NCBI RefSeq assembly: GCF_021284745.1
Contig: NZ_CP089925.1
Location: forward strand, 2,789,001-2,853,000
Source of the DNA: Lysobacter sp. KIS68-7
Lineage (GTDB): Bacteria > Pseudomonadota > Gammaproteobacteria > Xanthomonadales > Xanthomonadaceae
Reading direction: 5' to 3'
Length of the DNA: 64,000 nt
Part shown: positions 16,250 through 24,559 of the stretch, one piece after another
Layout of the letters: each line of letters opens with the position of its first letter
Numbering within the stretch: position 1 is the stretch's first letter
The notes under the pieces: generated by a model
Databases searched by the model: none
Told to the model about the DNA's origin: nothing
The model's input: only the letters and a program-made list of their open reading frames with translations
Translations under genes and position numbers: made by a program

Positions 16250-18198
16250 GCCTTACCTCCAGCCTGGCCTTGACGCAACGCATCGTAGATTCCGTAGCAC
16301 TCAGCATCGGTGCCTCGATCCGCCAACACTTCAGCCAAGGAATCCGGCCGCTCGGTGTAAACGGCGATTCGGGCAACGCCATGCACGTTTGACCAACCCG
16401 TCAGTGTGGCAATCGACTCCGCACTAACCTCGTTGCACAACAGGATGTCGCAGTCACCCGCGCGTGCGATGCGTCTAACCGGCATAGCTTCGGCATCCGC
16501 GGGCACCGTTTGCGTTAGCCTGAGGCTCAAAAGCGCGGTTACGTGTTCGGGAGTTGTCTCAAAGGGGATGTCAGCCGGCGCGACCCGGTCAAGCTGGACA
16601 TAAGCGAATTCGCCGCCCTGCTCCACCGTGAAACCCGGCTCACCGGCCAACCCAGAACTGATCCTGCGCACGCGTTCGGCGCACACGTCGCGACACAAAT
16701 TTTTGTCGGGCTCCTTGCTAGTAGCCTCGGTACTAGCGCAAAGAATGAAACGCCGCTTCCCATTGTCTTCGGAATTCAGTTCTAAAACCGCATGAGCCGT
16801 AGTTCCGGAACCTGCAAAGAAGTCGAGGACCACATCGGTTGGCCGCATCGATTGGGCCAACAGGCCCTTGATGAGCGACAACGGCTTCGGATAAGGGAAG
16901 TCCTTGTTGCCCAGAATCTGACTGAGCATCGCTGTGCCTTCGGACGTTCCGCCGGTAACGAGCTGCACGACGTCGTCGAGACCCTCATCATCCCGGGTTG
17001 GCTCTGCGGCCGATTGCAGCCAGGACGACAACGGGTTGGCATCGCGCTTAAGGCTTTCCCTGAAGCGCTTGTAGCGGGGGCGCCCGTAACCGAGTTTCCG
17101 TCCGACCCAAACGTCAATTGGTTCAATGTAGGTGAGTAGGCGGGCGACCTTCTCATCCTTGGGGGCCAGCTTTTCAAGGGCTTTTATTTGGGTGTAGATG
17201 CGCAACTCCTTCGGCGCCGTGCCTGCTTTAATTGCAGCCATCAACGCCTCCTTGCTCTCGTACACCACGACGTCTTCGTTCGCAGGCCAGAGAATCCGCT
17301 CCTCTTGAATGATGGTTTCAATCGGATCAGCCTGGAGCTTCTTTTTCTTCAGCGGGCGGGTCTTGGACGAGAAGCGCCACACGGTGTCGGGGTCGCACAA
17401 GTACCAAGTATCTGTTGCCGGATTTCGGATTGGGTAATAGGCCTCGGGCCGCTGTTTTGCATTTTTTGACTGAATCAACATTTGATTGCCCCACGGCCCG
17501 CGGGGATCATTGTCGGGGTTGGTGTACTTCGTTTCGTCGCGGGCATTGCCAACGAACTCGAAACCGGGATTGCAGTACACGAGCACATGCTCATGGTCGC
17601 CACTAAAACCATTTGTAGCGTCCATCGACCCTTGGCGCGTACGCCAAACAAGGCTCCCAAGTCGTCGCCCCGGAAACACCTCGTCCATCAGCAACTCTAG
17701 ACGCGCGCGGTTGTCATCGTTGATTGACACCAAGATCACGCCATCAGGCGCGAGCAGGTCACGGGCCAACATCAGCCGTTGATACAGCCATTCCAACCAT
17801 TGCGAATGCCGCCAGCGATCTGTCTTACTGACGAAGCGATCGTTGTAGACCCAGTCCTTGTTACCTGTGTTGTACGGTGGGTCGATATAGATCACGCGGA
17901 TACGCCCGGTGTGCGTCGACTTCAGCAGCCGCAGCGCGTCGAAGTTGTCGCCCTCAATGACGAGATTGTGGTGACAGGCGTCGGCAGACATCCCTTGCGG
18001 ACGCAGACTCCACGCGGGCACTTGTCTCGGCAAGACGATGTCGGCATTAAGGGCGGCATCGTGGGCAATTAGGTCACGTTCCCAAGTCAGCCCCAGCCTG
18101 CGTTTCGTAAGGTGCTCAACAAGTAGGCGTCTCAGCTCCGGGGCGGACAGGCCATCCAAGCGAGAAAGCAGGGTCGTAGGGCTGGAAGCTTCGGTCAT
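16246..18198 (-). CDS. mod: Type III restriction-modification methyltransferase, Mod subunit
   Basis: This is a 650-residue adenine-N6 methyltransferase of the beta class. The catalytic DPPYNTG (106-112) comes before the AdoMet-binding FAGSG motif (VLDFFAGSGTT, near residue 470). The region between them holds the target recognition domain. The start is placed at the ATG at 18198 because the sequence from there (LLSRLDGLSAPELRRLLVEHL) has the usual Mod N-terminus. The frame is open to 18465, but that extension is low-complexity and contains a C7 tract. Mod provides specificity and methylation for the complex with Res and can protect DNA alone. Confidence 0.93.
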   Translation of the reverse strand: MTEASSPTTLLSRLDGLSAPELRRLLVEHLTKRRLGLTWERDLIAHDAALNADIVLPRQVPAWSLRPQGMSADACHHNLVIEGDNFDALRLLKSTHTGRIRVIYIDPPYNTGNKDWVYNDRFVSKTDRWRHSQWLEWLYQRLMLARDLLAPDGVILVSINDDNRARLELLMDEVFPGRRLGSLVWRTRQGSMDATNGFSGDHEHVLVYCNPGFEFVGNARDETKYTNPDNDPRGPWGNQMLIQSKNAKQRPEAYYPIRNPATDTWYLCDPDTVWRFSSKTRPLKKKKLQADPIETIIQEERILWPANEDVVVYESKEALMAAIKAGTAPKELRIYTQIKALEKLAPKDEKVARLLTYIEPIDVWVGRKLGYGRPRYKRFRESLKRDANPLSSWLQSAAEPTRDDEGLDDVVQLVTGGTSEGTAMLSQILGNKDFPYPKPLSLIKGLLAQSMRPTDVVLDFFAGSGTTAHAVLELNSEDNGKRRFILCASTEATSKEPDKNLCRDVCAERVRRISSGLAGEPGFTVEQGGEFAYVQLDRVAPADIPFETTPEHVTALLSLRLTQTVPADAEAMPVRRIARAGDCDILLCNEVSAESIATLTGWSNVHGVARIAVYTERPDSLAEVLADRGTDAECYGIYDALRQGQAGGKA

Positions 18199-18469
18199 GT
18201 AGCGGCTCGCGGCGCCAGGACCGAAAGGGTCCAGCGCAAGGGAAATGGGTTGCCCGGGAGTGTAGAGTTCGTCGTCCTCCGGGAACAGCGCGAGGGGCCT
18301 CCGCCGCCCGAACGCAAAGGCGCGCGCGCCCCCCCTGAAGCGCCTGGGTGGGCGGCGCGGCGGGGGTGGCGTGCGCGACGGGCACCGCTTAAGCCCGCGT
18401 TGTGGTCTCACAATTTGCCGGCCGCGGAGCGTTGATTGGCCCTGCCAACGATCATCCCCCCGCAACGAC

Positions 18470-18490
18470 GCGGGGGTACATTCGGGGGTA
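18470..18490 (+). repeat. G-rich 21-bp motif near attR, matching the left end
   Basis: It carries two GGGGGTA cores 12 bp apart (18472 and 18484) and matches the motif at 9564-9584 at 18 of 21 positions. A nearby ATCCCCCCGC (18454-18463) also recurs on the left at 9584-9593. This fits a shared integrase or excisionase binding site. Confidence 0.55.
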
Positions 18491-18552
18491 CGGCAACCAG
18501 CCGATACATTGATATGTCCGGAAGATCAGCAAGTTAAGTTGCCTGTGCGGTG

Positions 18553-18568
18553 CCCACTTCCGGCACCA
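18553..18568 (+). repeat. attR: 16-bp copy of the tRNA-Leu 3' end
   Basis: Identical to 9438-9453. No tRNA body precedes it, so it is the displaced original 3' end of the chromosomal tRNA-Leu. The native tRNA terminator follows at once. Confidence 0.88.
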
Positions 18569-18573
18569 GGAAA

Positions 18574-18595
18574 CCCCGCATGCGCGGGGTTTTTT
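18574..18595 (+). terminator. Original chromosomal terminator of tRNA-Leu, displaced by the insertion
   Basis: CCCCGC (18574-18579), loop ATGC and GCGGGG (18584-18589) are followed by six T. The stem is identical to the terminator at 9501-9522; only the loop differs. Confidence 0.8.
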
Positions 18596-18620
18596 GTGGC
18601 CATCAAGCATTCGGCGAATC

Positions 18621-18968
18621 ATGAAGAAGCCACCGTTTCCGCTTGCCGCCGTTGCCATCGCCTACCTTGGCCTGGAGATCTGGCTGCTGGCGCGTGGCGC
18701 CGAGGCTGCAGTCTGGGTGCGGTTCGCGCTTTCGCTGTGGCTCGTCGTGTTCCTGCTTCGCGGAAGCAGGATCGCTGGCGGAATCTGGCTCGTGTGCAAC
18801 CTGCTGTCGGCGCTTTACACCGCGGTCGCTACGTTCCGGGTCATCCAGACCGACGTCACCGCGGCCGGACTATTTGCTGTGCTCACCGCCGCGATTCTGG
18901 CGCACTGCGTCTATCTCTTCTTCAGCCCAGCGGTCAGGCGCTTCCAGTCGCCGGCTCGTTCGCACTGA
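18621..18968 (+). CDS. Small polytopic membrane protein, unknown function
   Basis: This is a 115-residue protein with about four hydrophobic spans covering most of its length and a short basic C-terminus. The start is set at the ATG at 18621, followed by MKKPPFPLAA, a normal positive-inside N-terminus. It begins about 50 bp after attR, so it is the first chromosomal gene beyond the element. I do not recognise a family. The next gene follows after 6 bp, so the two may be co-transcribed. Confidence 0.7.
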   Translation: MKKPPFPLAAVAIAYLGLEIWLLARGAEAAVWVRFALSLWLVVFLLRGSRIAGGIWLVCNLLSALYTAVATFRVIQTDVTAAGLFAVLTAAILAHCVYLFFSPAVRRFQSPARSH

Positions 18969-18974
18969 GAAAAC

Positions 18975-19445
18975 ATGACTTCTTGCGTCTACTGCGGGGC
19001 GGAGATCGCCGTTGGGTTCTGGGACTACGCTCCCAGCGCTGTATCCGGAATCCTCTACTGTCCGAAGTGCGCCGGTCGCCATGAGATCAATCGTGCATCT
19101 CGCCTCATCGCCACAGCGACCTGGATGCTGGTCGCGCTTCTCGGCGTTGCGCTTGCCAAGATCCTTCCCGACGAACACGCCGCGCTCGTCATCCTGGCAT
19201 CTACTTTGCTTGGAATGTGCGCGGCCGCACTGGCTGGGTCACGTAGACCTGGCTTGGTCAAGGCCGCTCGTGGGTGGAAACGAAAGCGTCCCGCAATATC
19301 CGACGCGGACCGGGAGTCGATGAGGAAGCTTGGGATCGTCGACAACGGACAGTATTTCATTGTCGGCAGCATCCACTTCGACCACTTGCACGAGGCCTTG
19401 GCCTTCGCTCGAAGAAGGCAACACGTGTCGGCCATCGATCGGTAA
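18975..19445 (+). CDS. Zinc-ribbon membrane protein, unknown function
   Basis: This is a 156-residue protein. The N-terminus holds two CxxC pairs (CVYC at 4-7 and CPKC at 29-32) that look like a zinc ribbon. Two hydrophobic spans follow (about 45-62 and 68-88), then a basic soluble tail with a DNGQYFIVGSIHFDHLHEAL segment. No family is recognised. It ends 41 bp from the convergent msrA, with no clear terminator between. Confidence 0.7.
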   Translation: MTSCVYCGAEIAVGFWDYAPSAVSGILYCPKCAGRHEINRASRLIATATWMLVALLGVALAKILPDEHAALVILASTLLGMCAAALAGSRRPGLVKAARGWKRKRPAISDADRESMRKLGIVDNGQYFIVGSIHFDHLHEALAFARRRQHVSAIDR

Positions 19446-19486
19446 TGCTCAGAAGCCCGGTGCTTGAGATTGGCGACAAGTCTTCG

Positions 19487-20209
19487 TCAATTCGCAAGAA
19501 CCGGCCTCGCTCGATACAAAGTCGGGTACGTGCTCTTCAAGGCCGCCAGTTTCGGCGCGTCCCAGTAGCGGATGTACGCAGCCTCCGGGTTCAATGCCAT
19601 GTAATCCTGGTGATAGTCCTCCGCTGCATAGAACGGCTTGGCCATCGCCACCAGCGTGACGATCGGTGCGCGGAACGTTCCGGCCTTGCTGAGCTGCGCG
19701 ATGTAGGCCTTCGTGGCCTGCAACTGCGCGGGCGTCGTCGTGTAGATCGCGGAACGATACTGGGTGCCGTGGTCGGGCCCCTGGTAGTTCAACTCGGTGG
19801 GATCGTGCACGACCGAGAAGAACACGCGCATCAACTGCGCGTAGCTCACCTGCGACGGGTCGTAGGTGACCTGCACCGATTCGGCGTGGCCGGTGGTGCC
19901 CGTGCTCACGAGTTCGTAATGCGCCGTGGACGCCGCGCCGCCGATGTAACCGGACACGGCACGCTGCACGCCCTTCACGTGCTCGAACACACCTTGCACG
20001 CCCCAGAAGCAGCCGCCGGCGAACACCACGGTTTCCGGGTGCGTCGGCGCTGCGAGTTTTGTCGAACCCGTCTCGACCATCGCGGGCACCGCGACGGCCT
20101 GCGACGCTGCGATCGCAGGGTTCCTGATCGTCGACAGCCCGGCCAGCAGCAACACGACCACCCCGGCCGCCGCCGCACCCGCCACGATTTTTTCCGATGC
20201 CACTTGCAT
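19487..20209 (-). CDS. msrA: Peptide methionine-S-sulfoxide reductase MsrA, signal-anchored
   Basis: This 240-residue enzyme reduces methionine-S-sulfoxide in proteins. The active site GGCFWG places the catalytic Cys67. An N-terminal membrane segment (about 8-26) indicates export or anchoring in the periplasm, unlike the common cytoplasmic MsrA. The ATG at 20209 is chosen because the upstream frame overlaps dipZ. It lies 16 bp after dipZ and is the last gene of the msrB-dipZ-msrA operon. C-terminal residues such as DYHQDYM match the family. Confidence 0.94.
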   Translation of the reverse strand: MQVASEKIVAGAAAAGVVVLLLAGLSTIRNPAIAASQAVAVPAMVETGSTKLAAPTHPETVVFAGGCFWGVQGVFEHVKGVQRAVSGYIGGAASTAHYELVSTGTTGHAESVQVTYDPSQVSYAQLMRVFFSVVHDPTELNYQGPDHGTQYRSAIYTTTPAQLQATKAYIAQLSKAGTFRAPIVTLVAMAKPFYAAEDYHQDYMALNPEAAYIRYWDAPKLAALKSTYPTLYRARPVLAN

Positions 20210-20225
20210 CACGGACTCCTTGCGC

Positions 20226-21983
20226 TCAACCGAAAGTGAACGCGTATGCGTGCACGCCAGGATCGAGGAAGCGGATCTCGAACGTGCGTTCCTGGACGGC
20301 ACTGCGCTGCCGAACCAGTTGATAGAGGCGATGCCCGTCGACCACGCCCGCGCCGGAGGCATCGGTGTCGACGCCATGGTCGCCACCGGGCGCCTTGCCG
20401 TCGATCAGGACGCGGAAGCGGATCGGCTTCCCATCCTTGTCGGGCGCGAGCACGAGATGCAGGTCGCGCGCATGGAAGCGGTACACGATGTCGCCGTCCG
20501 CCGATGCAAGGTGCGCGTCTTCTTCGCCGACGTTCCAGTCGCCCTGCAAGGCCCAGTGATTGAGCGACATGCCTGGCGCAGCGCCGTAGCGCTTCACCGC
20601 ATCCCGTGCGAACCCGCCGGCGGAGTCGAAGTTCTCCGCACGCGCGTAGCCGATGTACGTCTCGGGTGACCTGAGCTGCGCCACGTCCGCATCGGCTTCG
20701 ATGCCCGTCGTCGTGGCCTTCGTCGCGACCATTGCGGGAAGCGCATGTCCGGCCTCGCGCAACAGCGCACGGATGATCTGCTCCGACTTGTCGTACTCGC
20801 CTTCACCGAAGTGGTGTGCGCGGATCCGCCCTTGCGCATCGATGAAGTAATGCGCCGGCCAATATTGATTGTTGAATCCGCGCCAGATCGCATATTGATT
20901 GTCGATGGCGACCGGATACGTGACGCCCAGGTCCTTGGTGGCCTTCCTGACGTTGTCCATGTCGCGCTCGAACGCGAACTCCGGCGCGTGGACACCGATC
21001 ACCACCAGGCCGGCGTCGCGATACTTGTCGGCCCACTGGCGCACGTACGGCAAGGTGCGCAGGCAGTTGATGCACGAATACGTCCAGAAATCGACCAGCA
21101 CCACCTTGCCGCGCAAGGACTCCGCCGTCAGCGGCGCGGAGTTCAACCACGCGGTCGCACCGCTCAACGCAGGCAGCGTGCCTTCCACCGGCAATGCCGT
21201 CGCATCCGTCCTGTTCGCCACCGTCATCATGGTGCCGCCCGGTTCGGCGCGCGCTTGCGGCGGCTGCAGGCGATCGACGAGGTGCTGCTCGATGCGCCCG
21301 GTGCTCGCGAGCGAGATCTTCGTGAGCACGCCCGTGTCGGCGCCCGTCGCAATGGCGACCACGGCCACCAGCATGGCCATGCCCAAGCCACGGCGCACCC
21401 ACTCACCCGCCCCGAGCGAGCGCTTCAGTGCGGCAAACACGCGGCCACCAATCAGCAACGCGATCGCAAGCGAAGTCGCGGCGCCGGCGCCGTAGGCCAG
21501 CAACAGCACGGTGGTTCCGACACTCGCGCCTTGCAACGCGGCGCCCGTGAGCACGAGGCCCAGGATCGGGCCCGCGCAAGGCGCCCACAACAAGCCGGTC
21601 GCGATGCCGAGCAGCAAGGATCCACCGAATCCCGCATGCGTGCCCTGCCCATCCACGGAGGTCGTCAGCTTTCCGCCCAACCATTGGAACGGCTTGCCGA
21701 GTTGCTGCGCCAGACCCGGCCACAACAAGGCCAGCGCGAACGCGGCCATCAGGATCAATGCGATCCAACGCCCCACGTGGTTGGCCTGCACCACCCACTG
21801 GCTGCCGACCGCGGCAAGCGTGGCGACGGCCGCGAAGGTCGTCGCCAAGCCGATGAGCAGTGGAAGACCGCTCTTCGCGAAAGGCTGGTCCGAACGTGCG
21901 AACACGAACGGAAGGACCGGCAGGATGCACGGGCTGACGATCGTCAGCGCGCCACCCAGGTAAGCGAGGACGAGCAGGAGCAT
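20226..21983 (-). CDS. dipZ: DipZ-like thiol electron carrier: CcdA/DsbD membrane domain fused to a thioredoxin domain
   Basis: This is a 585-residue fusion. Residues 1-215 form a CcdA/DsbD-type membrane domain with the two redox cysteines of that family (Cys19 in SPCILP, Cys136 in APCAGP). A periplasmic thioredoxin-like domain (about 265-410) has CINC (Cys304, Cys307). A C-terminal beta-rich domain (about 430-585) is of the kind found in DipZ proteins. The protein should carry electrons from cytoplasmic thioredoxin to periplasmic partners. Here the likely partners are MsrB upstream and MsrA downstream, 24 and 16 bp away. Confidence 0.88.
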   Translation of the reverse strand: MLLLVLAYLGGALTIVSPCILPVLPFVFARSDQPFAKSGLPLLIGLATTFAAVATLAAVGSQWVVQANHVGRWIALILMAAFALALLWPGLAQQLGKPFQWLGGKLTTSVDGQGTHAGFGGSLLLGIATGLLWAPCAGPILGLVLTGAALQGASVGTTVLLLAYGAGAATSLAIALLIGGRVFAALKRSLGAGEWVRRGLGMAMLVAVVAIATGADTGVLTKISLASTGRIEQHLVDRLQPPQARAEPGGTMMTVANRTDATALPVEGTLPALSGATAWLNSAPLTAESLRGKVVLVDFWTYSCINCLRTLPYVRQWADKYRDAGLVVIGVHAPEFAFERDMDNVRKATKDLGVTYPVAIDNQYAIWRGFNNQYWPAHYFIDAQGRIRAHHFGEGEYDKSEQIIRALLREAGHALPAMVATKATTTGIEADADVAQLRSPETYIGYARAENFDSAGGFARDAVKRYGAAPGMSLNHWALQGDWNVGEEDAHLASADGDIVYRFHARDLHLVLAPDKDGKPIRFRVLIDGKAPGGDHGVDTDASGAGVVDGHRLYQLVRQRSAVQERTFEIRFLDPGVHAYAFTFG

Positions 21984-22007
21984 GTGGGGATCCTTGTTGG
22001 CGCGTCG

Positions 22008-22517
22008 TCAGGCGGGGATGAACGTCATCGCCACGCCATTCATGCAGTAGCGCAGGCCGGTGGGCTTCGGGCCGTCGTCGAAGACATGGCCCAGGTGACC
22101 GCCGCAGCGTCGGCAGTAAACCGCCGTGCGCGGGATGCCTAGGAGCATATCGGTGTCCTCGCCGACGGCATTGGCCAAGGGCGCCCAGAAACTCGGCCAG
22201 CCCGTACCGCTATCGAACTTGGTGGCGGAGGAGAACAAAGGCAATGCGCAGCCCGCGCAGGCGAACGTCCCCTTTCGGTGTTCGTCGTTCAGCGGGCTCG
22301 AATACGGACGTTCGGTCCCTGCCTGTCGCAGCACCGCGTACTGGGCGGGCGTCAGGCGCTCGCGCCATTGCGCATCGCTCAGCATGACTTCGAAACGTTT
22401 GCGGTCGGTCGTGGCCGCCATTGCGGGGGGCTGGTCGCAGCCGCCCAGGCCGAACAGGCACCCGGCCATGGCCAGGCCGCCGGTGCGGAGCATGTCGCGT
22501 CGGGACATTGTGTTCAT
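22008..22517 (-). CDS. msrB: Peptide methionine-R-sulfoxide reductase MsrB, exported
   Basis: This is a 169-residue protein. The N-terminus SRRDMLRTGG looks like a Tat signal, and LFGLGGC (Cys27) could be a lipobox, so the protein is probably exported and perhaps lipidated. The MsrB domain follows: zinc ligands Cys87, Cys90, Cys135 and Cys138, GTGWPSF, HLGHVFDDGP and catalytic Cys158 in RYCMNG. It is the first gene of the msrB-dipZ-msrA operon. The ATG at 22517 is preferred; ATG 22508 would shorten it by three residues. Tat and lipoprotein calls are inference. Confidence 0.93.
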   Translation of the reverse strand: MNTMSRRDMLRTGGLAMAGCLFGLGGCDQPPAMAATTDRKRFEVMLSDAQWRERLTPAQYAVLRQAGTERPYSSPLNDEHRKGTFACAGCALPLFSSATKFDSGTGWPSFWAPLANAVGEDTDMLLGIPRTAVYCRRCGGHLGHVFDDGPKPTGLRYCMNGVAMTFIPA

Positions 22518-22593
22518 GGATCCAGATACGGGCACAGACGCCCGGCGGATTCAGCGGAATCCATCTTCCGGAACAACATGAACCGATGCCGTG

Positions 22594-22625
22594 AAAAAAG
22601 AGGAGGCGGGTTTCCCCACCTCCTC
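22594..22625 (-). terminator. Rho-independent terminator of the S8 protease gene
   Basis: Read on the minus strand: an 11-bp stem starting GAGGAGG with one G-T pair, a GAAA loop, the complementary arm, then six T (22599-22594). It lies 27 bp after the protease stop and separates it from msrB. Confidence 0.85.
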
Positions 22626-22652
22626 GAACACCCTTGGGAGGGATGAAGCAGC

Positions 22653-24470
22653 TCAATAAACGCCCATCACGGTCAGGTTGCCGAACGCCACCTCGCCCAC
22701 CACCGTCAGGTAATACGTCCCCGCCGGCGGATTGGTGATCACCACCGTTTCGCTGTTGCCGGCCTTCACCGACTTGCGGTCGTAGCTCGCCACGGTCGGC
22801 ACGCGGTCGCGCGCGACGTACAAGGACACGTCACCGGTGCCGCCGTAGGTGCGCAGGTTGATGCTGGTGCGACCCGCCGGCACCACGATCTTGTAGGTCA
22901 GCACGTCGCCCGCGCCGCCGGTCTGGCCGCTCAACGCGGTGCGGTTCGTGAGCAGTTCGCTCGTATCCACTGGGAAGTCCTGCGTGGCCGCGTACACCGC
23001 AGCAGCGGCATCGAGGATGCCCGCTCCCTGCGGCTTGTTGGTCGGCGGAATCACCGTCCACGGCTTGGCGGTACTGCGCAGCAGCGACTTCACCTGGGAC
23101 GGCGTCAGCACCGGCTTGCCGGCGGCCACCGCGGCGCTCTGCATCAGCGCGACCACGCCCGCGACGTGCGGTGTCGCCTGCGAGGTGCCGATGTATCCCA
23201 TGAGGACGTCGCCGCCCGGGCTCGCAACCGGCGTCGTCGTGCCGCTGTTGCCGAGCGACCAGATCCAGCGATCATCGGGATCCGAACCGCTCGTGGCGTT
23301 GCCGCCCGGTGCCGAGATCGCGACACCCGGGCCGAAGTTGGAGAAGTACGAACGCGCTCCGTCGACGCCGCTCGCCCCCACCGCGATCACACCCTTGCAA
23401 CTCGCCGGCGAGTGAAAAGCCGAATCGTCGTTGTCGTTGCCGGCCGCGACCACCACGACCGAGCCGCGACTGATCGCGCCATCGATGGCGGCCTGCGTGA
23501 CCGGGTCTTCACTGCACGAACCATAGCCACCGAGGCTGAGGTTCAGCACTTCGGCCGGATTGCCGTTGGCGGGAACCCCCGCAACGGTGCCGCCCGACGC
23601 CCAGGTGATCGCATCGGCGATGTCGGAGGTGTAGCCGCCGCCATGGCCCAGCACGCGGATCGGTTCCACCTTCGCGCCGAACGCGACGCCGGCGATGCCC
23701 TTCGCATTGTTGGCCACGGCAGCCACGGTGCCCGCGACGTGCGTCCCGTGCCAGGAGCTGTAGTCGGAACCGACCCAGTCGCCCGGATCGTGCGCGTCCG
23801 CGTCACGGCCGTTACCGTCACCGGCGACGTCGGTGTCGGCGATGAAGTCGTAACCGGGCACAAGGTTGGCATTGAGGTCGGCATGGTCGACGTAACCGGT
23901 GTCGATGACCGCAACGACGACACCGGTACCGGTCGAGGTGTCCCATGCGGTCGGCGCGCCGATGCCGGTGCCCGGATTGGTGTAATCCCACTGCAGATCG
24001 AAGCGCGTGTCGTTCGGAATGAAGTCCATGCGCTTCTTGATGTAGTCGGGCTGCGCGAACTGCACCGACGGATCCGTGCGCAGCTGCGCGATGAAGGCAT
24101 CGGCCTGCGCCTGCGTCAGCTTGCGCGAGGTGCGGAGCAGGTCCGCGCCGATCGCAAGGCGACGCACGCGCGCGATCGTCAGCGCCGAGCTCGTGCCGTC
24201 GGCGTTACGCATCACGCCGGCGATGCCGGCGCGCGCGGCGGCGGCATCGGCGGCGCTCATCAGCATGGTCTGATTCGCAACGGTGGCCGCGCCATCCCTG
24301 TAGCGAACGATGAAGCGATCGAACGAGGCGGGCTTCACGGCGGTGGTGAGCAGGACCTTGCGCCCCTGCTTGTTCGGCGAAACGGGCGGCGTCGCCGCCT
24401 GCGCGAACATCGCGACCATCAGGCTGGTGGCGAGCGTGCCGGCGCAAAGATTGCGGGTGTTCTTCTTCAT
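22653..24470 (-). CDS. Secreted subtilisin-like (S8) serine protease with C-terminal PPC domain
   Basis: This is a 605-residue extracellular protease. A signal peptide (1-26, MFAQA end) is followed by a propeptide (about 35-150). The S8 domain has the catalytic triad Asp190 (VIDTG), His241 (HGTHVAG) and Ser430 (GTSQATPHVAG). The C-terminal part (about 495-605) is a pre-peptidase-type beta domain ending TYYLTVVGEVAFGNLTVMGVY, often removed during maturation. The ATG at 24470 is chosen for its MKKNTRN signal start. The layout matches the secreted proteases common in Lysobacter and Xanthomonas. It lies next to the adhesin gene on the same strand. Confidence 0.94.
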   Translation of the reverse strand: MKKNTRNLCAGTLATSLMVAMFAQAATPPVSPNKQGRKVLLTTAVKPASFDRFIVRYRDGAATVANQTMLMSAADAAAARAGIAGVMRNADGTSSALTIARVRRLAIGADLLRTSRKLTQAQADAFIAQLRTDPSVQFAQPDYIKKRMDFIPNDTRFDLQWDYTNPGTGIGAPTAWDTSTGTGVVVAVIDTGYVDHADLNANLVPGYDFIADTDVAGDGNGRDADAHDPGDWVGSDYSSWHGTHVAGTVAAVANNAKGIAGVAFGAKVEPIRVLGHGGGYTSDIADAITWASGGTVAGVPANGNPAEVLNLSLGGYGSCSEDPVTQAAIDGAISRGSVVVVAAGNDNDDSAFHSPASCKGVIAVGASGVDGARSYFSNFGPGVAISAPGGNATSGSDPDDRWIWSLGNSGTTTPVASPGGDVLMGYIGTSQATPHVAGVVALMQSAAVAAGKPVLTPSQVKSLLRSTAKPWTVIPPTNKPQGAGILDAAAAVYAATQDFPVDTSELLTNRTALSGQTGGAGDVLTYKIVVPAGRTSINLRTYGGTGDVSLYVARDRVPTVASYDRKSVKAGNSETVVITNPPAGTYYLTVVGEVAFGNLTVMGVY

Positions 24471-24559
24471 GAGCAGTTCTCTCTGGTGAGCTCGAGTAGG
24501 GGCGAAGGACGCCAGTGCCTTCAGGGGGTGATCGCAGCTGGCGCCTTCGCTTGAAGTGG

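Larger units (their letters stand above)
9438..18568. mobile_element. Integrative element in tRNA-Leu(CAA) carrying a type III restriction-modification system
   Basis: The block is bounded by a 16-bp direct repeat: the 3' end of tRNA-Leu at 9438-9453 and an identical copy at 18553-18568. Inside are a P4-type tyrosine integrase at the tRNA-proximal end, an unknown 142-residue gene, an AlpA-like regulator, a DUF3631 ATPase, a small ORF, a repeat cluster and mod/res. No phage structural, lysis or conjugation gene is present. It therefore looks like a small integrative island or satellite with a defence cargo rather than a prophage or ICE. The flanking genes have no link to the cargo. Confidence 0.88.
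18199..18620. other. Right end of the element and junction with the chromosome
   Basis: This non-coding interval lies between mod and the next chromosomal gene. It holds a C7 tract at 18329-18335 upstream of mod, the G-rich motif at 18470-18490, the attR repeat at 18553-18568 and a terminator at 18574-18595. The mod promoter should lie here, but I see no convincing boxes. Confidence 0.6.

Noticed and set aside
18541-18568. A second tRNA at the right end of the element
   Set aside because: Only the last 16 bases of a tRNA are present; no acceptor 5' strand, D arm or anticodon arm precedes them. It is attR.
9438-18568. A prophage or ICE
   Set aside because: There are no capsid, tail, lysis, relaxase or type IV secretion genes. 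Integrase alone does not make a prophage.
20226-21983. A missing ccdA of the ccm operon
   Set aside because: The membrane domain is CcdA-like, but it is fused to a thioredoxin and sits between msrB and msrA, so a DipZ-like role is better supported. It may still serve both.
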